DNA of 6,759 bases from Thermoleophilia bacterium (GTDB lineage: Bacteria; Actinomycetota; Thermoleophilia; Gaiellales; Gaiellaceae), in contig JABFWJ010000059.1 in NCBI GenBank assembly GCA_013362295.1, forward strand, positions 1 through 6,759. The letters are read 5' to 3'. Shown here piece after piece: positions 3,875 to 6,759 of the stretch. Position 1 is the first letter of the stretch, and each line of letters begins with the position of its first letter. The translations under genes were made by a program, and so were the position numbers. The notes beneath the pieces were generated by a model. The model saw nothing but the letters and a program-made list of their open reading frames with translations, had not been told where the DNA came from and did no database searches.

Positions 3875-6759
3875 ATGAGAACACTCCGAGATCCTCGCCC
3901 AGAACGGCTGTTCATGATCGTTGCCGCGCTCGCGCTGCTCGGCCTCGGCCTGGCGCGGCCCGCCGCTGCGCGCCCGTTTCCCGAGATCATCGTCTCGAGC
4001 TCGTCGCTCTTGGCGGCCACGGCACCGAACGCGCCGCAGATCACGGTTTCAGCACCGGCGAACGTGGCTCCCGGCGCCGCGATCAGCGCCACTGCAACTG
4101 CACTGGCGGGTGTCGCGTCGATCTCGGTCGGCTACTGCCCCGGCTGGACGTGCAGCACGCCGTTCGCCACCAACATCGGGTCGGCACTCGGTGGTGTGGT
4201 CAACACCAACTGGACCGCCCTCCCTCCCGACGGCACCTACACGCTCGTCGCGTCCGCCGTCACGGCTGACGGCGTGAACGGCGAGTCCACGCCGCTCACC
4301 GTCACCGTCGACGGAACTGCACCGGACACGACGATCCTCTCCGCACCCGACCCGACCGTCGCCGTCGACTCCGCGACGTTCCAGTTCGGCAGCACCGAGC
4401 CGGGATCGTTCGAGTGCAAGGTCGACGCGGCGACAACGTACGCCGACTGCGCCTCCCCCGTCACCTACTGGGGCGTCGCAGCGGGGAATCACAAGCTCTC
4501 GGTGCGCGCGGTCGATCTTGCCGGCAACGTCGACGCGACGCCGGCCGTCGCGACGTGGAAGGCGACCGCCCCGACGACGCCGCCGGACACGACGATCACG
4601 AGCGCGCCGGCCCCGCTCGTCAACTCGCGGAACGCCAGCATTCGGTTCACGTCCGACAACCCGCTGGCGACGTTCCAGTGCGACATCGACAACACCGGGT
4701 TCGTCGCGTGCCTCAACCCCCGGCCGGTGCTCAACCGCGCCGACGGCCCTCACGTCTTCCGCGTCCGCGCCGTCCTGGGCGGGCTCGTCGACCCGACGCC
4801 GGCCACGACGTCGTGGACGATCGACGCTACGGCCCCCACCGTCACGATCACGCCTTCACGGCTCGCCGACGGCAAGGGCTGGTACGGCAAGCCCGTCTCG
4901 TTCACGACCAGCGGCACCGACGCAGGCGGACCGGTCACGTGCTCGCCGGACCAGACGTACAGCGGGCCTGACGTCTCCCACACGCCGATCGTCGGCACCT
5001 GCACCGACGCGGCAGGCAATACGACGTCGAAGACCTTCGACCTGCGCTACGACACGACGCCCCCCACGATCAGGGTCGCGTTCCGCGTCCGTGACAGGAA
5101 CGGCTGGTACAACCGACCGTTCAACATCACGTTCCTCGGCACGGACATCGGCGGCAGCGGCGGCGTCAACAGCGTGACGTGCACGCCCGTGCAGCACTAC
5201 GCCGGGCCGGACACAGCTGCGGGCTCGCTCGACGGAACGTGCACCGATCCCGCCGGGAACAGCGCCTCGATGTCGTTCCCGTTCGCCTACGACGACACGG
5301 ATCCCGTCGTCACGGCAACCGCGGCGCGCACGCCCGACGTCGGCAGCTGGTACAACGCGCCGGTCTCGGTGTCGTTCGCCGGCACCGATGCATTGAGCGG
5401 CGGCGTGACCTGCGATCCGCCGGTCGACTACTCGGGTCCCGACTCGGGGACGGCGGCCGTCACCGGCAACTGCATGGACGCGGCCGGCAACATCGTCCCG
5501 GCGACGCTGAATCTCGCGTACGACGCGACCCCGCCGGCCGTCACCGCCACGCCGGATCGTCCGGCCGACCACAACGGGTGGTACAGCGCGCCCGTCGCCG
5601 TGACGTTCGCCGGCGCCGACGGTGTCAGCGGCGGCGTCACCTGCGACTCGACGAGGCTCTACAGCGGCCCGGACACTGCGAACGCAACCACCATGGGCTC
5701 GTGCTCGGACGCGGCCGGCAACTATGCCTCCGGGTCGTACAGCTTCGCGTACGACGCGACCGCGCCGACGGTCGCCGTCGATCCGGACCGGCTTGCCGAT
5801 CACAACGGCTGGTACAACAGCGCCGTCTCGTTCACGACGAGCGGGACCGACACGACGAGCGGGCTCGCCTCCTGCAGCCTGGGCCAGACGTACTTCGCGC
5901 CCGACACGGCGAACGGCTCCCTGACGGGCTCGTGCACCGACTCGGCGGGCAACACCGGCTCCGGCACGGCCACCTTCAAGTACGACGCCACCGCTCCGAC
6001 CGCGGTCGCGGTGCCGTCGCGGCCCGCCGGCGCGACCGGTTGGTACAACGCGCCGTTGTCGGTCGATTTCCAGGGAACGGACGCGACGAGCGGTCCGGTC
6101 ACCTGCTCACCGTCGGCGTCCTACGCAGGCCCCGACTCGGCCGCGGCCTCGGTCTCCGGCACGTGCGTCGACGACGCGGGCAACTCCTCGACTCCGGCCT
6201 CCTACTCGTTCCAGTACGACGCGACTGCGCCGTCGGTGTCCGCGCTGCTCTCTCGCGCCGCCGATCAGAACGGCTGGTTCAACCACGCCGTCGGCGTTTC
6301 CTTCTCGGGCACGGACGCCCTGAGCGGCGGTGTGACCTGCGACGCGGCGCGCACCTACGCAGGCCCCGACACGTCGTCCGCCCTGCTCGCAGGGACGTGC
6401 ACCGACGTGGCCGGCAACTCGGGCTTCGGCTCCGTCGGCATCAGCTACGACGCGACGGGCCCGGCCGTGACCGCCACGCCTGCGCGCGCGGCGAACGCGA
6501 ACGGCTGGTACCGCGCGCCGGTCGGCATCTCCTTCGCGGGCACCGACGGCATCAGCGGCGTCGCGAGCTGCGACCCCTCGACCTCGTTCGCGGGGCCGGA
6601 CACCGCGGGGACGACGGTCAGCGGGAGCTGCACCGACCTGGCGGGCAACACCGCTTCGGGCGGCCTCACGGTCCAGTACGACGCCACCGCGCCGACCGTC
6701 CAGACCACACTGGGCCGACTCGCCGACTCCGGCACCTGGTACAACCACGCCGTCTCGGT
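3875..6759 (+). CDS. Very large secreted Ig-like repeat protein, 5' part (3' end beyond window)
   Basis: The frame is open from ATG 3875 to the window end, giving 961 residues with no stop. I chose 3875 because it supplies a full signal peptide: an Arg-rich n-region (residues 1-13, 'MRTLRDPRPERLF'), a hydrophobic core 'MIVAALALLGLGLA' (14-27) and an Ala-Ala-Ala cleavage site (30-32). ATG 3914 (residue 14) would lose the charged region, and a TAA at 3821 closes the frame upstream. After cleavage comes an N-terminal Ig-like region (about 54-150) with a 'CPGWTC' pair (Cys88, Cys93). Two type-A units follow (151-237, 238-321), like those of the first gene, and then type-B units from residue 322 to the end. 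Every full unit keeps two cysteines, consistent with export and disulfide folding. No catalytic domain is visible, so it is probably a surface, adhesive or scaffold protein whose functional or anchoring domain may lie downstream. The product is not a family I can name. Confidence 0.9.
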   Translation, partial: MRTLRDPRPERLFMIVAALALLGLGLARPAAARPFPEIIVSSSSLLAATAPNAPQITVSAPANVAPGAAISATATALAGVASISVGYCPGWTCSTPFATNIGSALGGVVNTNWTALPPDGTYTLVASAVTADGVNGESTPLTVTVDGTAPDTTILSAPDPTVAVDSATFQFGSTEPGSFECKVDAATTYADCASPVTYWGVAAGNHKLSVRAVDLAGNVDATPAVATWKATAPTTPPDTTITSAPAPLVNSRNASIRFTSDNPLATFQCDIDNTGFVACLNPRPVLNRADGPHVFRVRAVLGGLVDPTPATTSWTIDATAPTVTITPSRLADGKGWYGKPVSFTTSGTDAGGPVTCSPDQTYSGPDVSHTPIVGTCTDAAGNTTSKTFDLRYDTTPPTIRVAFRVRDRNGWYNRPFNITFLGTDIGGSGGVNSVTCTPVQHYAGPDTAAGSLDGTCTDPAGNSASMSFPFAYDDTDPVVTATAARTPDVGSWYNAPVSVSFAGTDALSGGVTCDPPVDYSGPDSGTAAVTGNCMDAAGNIVPATLNLAYDATPPAVTATPDRPADHNGWYSAPVAVTFAGADGVSGGVTCDSTRLYSGPDTANATTMGSCSDAAGNYASGSYSFAYDATAPTVAVDPDRLADHNGWYNSAVSFTTSGTDTTSGLASCSLGQTYFAPDTANGSLTGSCTDSAGNTGSGTATFKYDATAPTAVAVPSRPAGATGWYNAPLSVDFQGTDATSGPVTCSPSASYAGPDSAAASVSGTCVDDAGNSSTPASYSFQYDATAPSVSALLSRAADQNGWFNHAVGVSFSGTDALSGGVTCDAARTYAGPDTSSALLAGTCTDVAGNSGFGSVGISYDATGPAVTATPARAANANGWYRAPVGISFAGTDGISGVASCDPSTSFAGPDTAGTTVSGSCTDLAGNTASGGLTVQYDATAPTVQTTLGRLADSGTWYNHAVS
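4325..4837 (+). repeat. Two type-A Ig-like units in the third gene
   Basis: The units are 4325-4585 (87 codons) and 4586-4837 (84 codons). They carry the same signature as the first gene: 'PDTTI.SAP', 'FECKVD' or 'FQCDID', a second Cys before a 'SP' or 'NP' turn, 'VRAVDLAGNVDATPA' and 'TSWTIDATAP'. In the second unit the usual 'D.AGN' has become 'LGGLVD', a loss of the conserved turn. DNA identity to the first gene is limited to short stretches, so this is shared ancestry and not a fresh copy. Confidence 0.85.
4838..6759 (+). repeat. Tandem type-B Ig-like repeat array (eight full units and one partial)
   Basis: Boundaries at the 'YDATAP'-type joint are 4838-5065, 5066-5305, 5306-5536, 5537-5767, 5768-5998, 5999-6232, 6233-6463, 6464-6694 and 6695-6759 (cut by the window). 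Lengths are 76, 80, 77, 77, 77, 78, 77 and 77 codons. The consensus is: a first strand; 'GWYN.PV...F.GTD'; 'SGG.TC'; 'Y.GPDT'; 'G.C.D.AGN'; a closing strand; 'YDATAP'. Two cysteines occur in every full unit. The protein pattern is strict while the DNA differs widely between units, indicating an old array under selection. Units of this kind are common in extracellular actinobacterial proteins. Confidence 0.9.

Noticed and set aside
3914..3916. ATG at 3914 as the start of the third gene.
   Set aside because: It would remove the Arg-rich n-region of the signal peptide. ATG 3875 is in frame, has a weak Shine-Dalgarno and gives a complete signal peptide.
4856..5803. A 315-codon minus-strand open frame across the type-B repeats, and similar ones further on.
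   Set aside because: Its periodicity mirrors the plus-strand repeats, which encode conserved Cys, Trp-Tyr and AGN motifs; the minus frames are by-products.
4838..6759. Regular repeats of about 231 bp considered as a CRISPR-like or satellite array.
   Set aside because: The period is a multiple of three, the frame stays open, and conservation is at protein level, not DNA level. It is a protein-domain array.

Overview
The window is a GC-rich bacterial fragment (clearly above 60% G+C by eye, with third codon positions almost all G or C). It holds three protein-coding genes and almost no non-coding DNA. The Ig-like repeats (a 'FQCKLD...F..C.SP...DAAGNTD.TPATFTWTIDT.AP' type and a 'GWYN.PV...F.GTD..SG...C.....GPDT...G.C.D.AGN' type), together with GTG/ATG starts and the codon bias, fit a high-GC actinobacterium. 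I think of Thermoleophilia (Solirubrobacterales or Gaiellales), where such repeat proteins are common. This placement is inference from style, not from a marker gene.

Layout: (1) 1-2396, plus strand, is the 3' end of a large exported protein. At least four full Ig-like units and a partial one are followed by a C-terminal right-handed parallel beta-helix (pectate-lyase-like) domain of about 410 residues; its start lies upstream of the window. (2) 2389-3783, minus strand, is a complete 464-residue protein with a C-terminal polysaccharide deacetylase (NodB/CE4-like) domain. It converges on gene 1 with an 8-bp overlap of the two 3' ends, and a perfect 9-bp-stem hairpin sits at the junction. (3) 3784-3874 is a short 91-bp divergent intergenic region, the only non-coding stretch. 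(4) 3875-6759, plus strand, is the 5' part of a very large exported repeat protein. It has a signal peptide, an N-terminal Ig-like region, two units of the gene-1 repeat type (A), then eight full units and one partial unit of a different repeat (B), still in progress where the window ends.

How the genes may work together: genes 1 and 3 look like extracellular or wall-associated multidomain proteins sharing one repeat module. The middle gene looks like a cytoplasmic (no signal peptide) carbohydrate deacetylase. A plausible but unproven reading is a cell-surface or exopolysaccharide locus in which repeat proteins display or bind glycan and the deacetylase modifies a glycan or glycan precursor. 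I see no tRNA, rRNA, CRISPR, transposase, phage or defence gene. The notable points are the domain architectures, the repeat evolution, the convergent overlap, and the non-canonical active-site motif of the deacetylase.
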